Shown piece by piece: positions 15,099 to 15,280 of a stretch of 15,280 nt of DNA. Location of the stretch: positions 1-15,280 of the forward strand of contig DASSTR010000095.1 in assembly GCA_035707825.1 (NCBI GenBank), given 5' to 3'. Origin of the DNA: VRUE01 sp035707825 (GTDB lineage Bacteria > Actinomycetota > Thermoleophilia > Solirubrobacterales > 70-9). The position numbers and the translations under genes are program-made. How positions within the stretch are numbered: the first letter of the stretch is position 1; each line of letters starts with the position of its first letter. The notes under the pieces are model-generated. The model was not told the origin of the DNA. It ran no database searches and worked only from the letters and a program-made list of their open reading frames with translations.

Positions 15099-15124
15099 GG
15101 AAAGGCCCCTTGCGGGGCCTTTCC
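15099..15124 (-). terminator. Terminator downstream of rnpB
   Basis: A perfect 11-bp stem (15099-15109 with 15114-15124) closes a 4-base loop, about 5 bases past the RNase P RNA 3' end. On the minus strand the 3' arm itself ends GCCTTTCC, a short T-containing tail. It separates rnpB from the riboswitch-RlpA unit. Confidence 0.8.
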
Positions 15125-15128
15125 TTTA

Positions 15129-15280
15129 GCGGGCCTGTAAGCCGGATCCTGTCGGGAGCGACCATCTGTCTCATCGGGATCTGATCCCAATGGAGCCGCC
15201 GAAGCGGCCCTGCGGCCTACCTGGACCTCGCCGGGCTGGGTCGTCGGTCCTGCTTGGCCTTGCACCGGGCGGGGTTTGCC
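15129..15280 (-). ncRNA. rnpB: RNase P RNA, 3' part (5' end outside window)
   Basis: On the minus strand, entering from the right edge, the sequence has the conserved bacterial RNase P blocks. These are GGCAAACCCC, then CCCGGTGCAAGGCCAAGCAGG, a GTAGGCCGC stretch, AGACAGATGGTCGCTCCCGACAGGATCCGGCTTACAGG near the 3' end (given here as one short set of motifs: AGACAGATGG, CCCGACAG, CCGGCTTACAG). These match the 3' half of class A RNase P RNA, the catalytic RNA that removes 5' leaders from pre-tRNA. About 150 of the expected roughly 350-450 bases are present. The 3' boundary is approximate, since helix P1 pairs with the missing 5' end. A strong terminator follows. Confidence 0.95.

Overview
The window looks like chromosome of a high-GC Gram-positive bacterium, most likely an actinobacterium. 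A deep-branching, Solirubrobacterales/Thermoleophilia-like lineage is my guess from protein style only. Supporting points are strong G/C at third codon positions, many GTG starts, several apparently leaderless genes, and a c-di-AMP (ydaO/yuaA-type) riboswitch in front of a cell-wall protein gene. I see no transposase, integrase, CRISPR array, tRNA or prophage gene. I also see no obviously novel multi-gene system; the most interesting content is regulatory.

Positions 1-5114 carry an acyl-lipid theme. The 3' two-thirds or less of an acyl-CoA dehydrogenase gene (1-663) is followed by a strong hairpin. Next comes a minus-strand HxlR-type regulator with a sterol-carrier-like C-terminal domain (696-1358). 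A divergent pair follows: an MMPL/RND membrane transporter (1427-3601) and a medium-chain-type acyl-CoA synthetase (3645-5114), probably one operon. The 68-bp divergent region gives both outward genes -10 boxes that imply leaderless mRNAs, with an inverted repeat between them as a possible operator.

Positions 5127-11239 hold a minus-strand GGDEF-EAL cyclic-di-GMP protein (5127-6539). A divergent DUF255/YyaL-type thioredoxin-fold protein follows (6687-8654). A short spacer with four 15-bp tandem repeats leads to a second, unusual MMPL transporter (8771-11239) with an additional hydrophobic segment between its two halves.

Positions 11261-13417 hold type I glutamine synthetase (minus, 11261-12613) divergent from a cysteine-free carboxymuconolactone decarboxylase/AhpD-like protein (12851-13417). 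The 237-bp region between them contains a chain of four perfect palindromes. The last is a 9+9 bp operator-like repeat placed over the -10 box of a good promoter facing the AhpD-like gene.

Positions 13482-15280 are all on the minus strand. In transcription order they are the 3' part of RNase P RNA (rnpB, entering from the right edge) with its terminator, a CRP-like site, a c-di-AMP riboswitch, an RlpA-like double-psi beta-barrel protein, and an uncharacterised membrane-anchored or secreted protein. The CRP-like site plus riboswitch upstream of a cell-wall enzyme resembles the known arrangement at Streptomyces rpfA. Together with the GGDEF-EAL protein, the window holds genes connected to c-di-GMP, c-di-AMP and possibly cAMP signalling.
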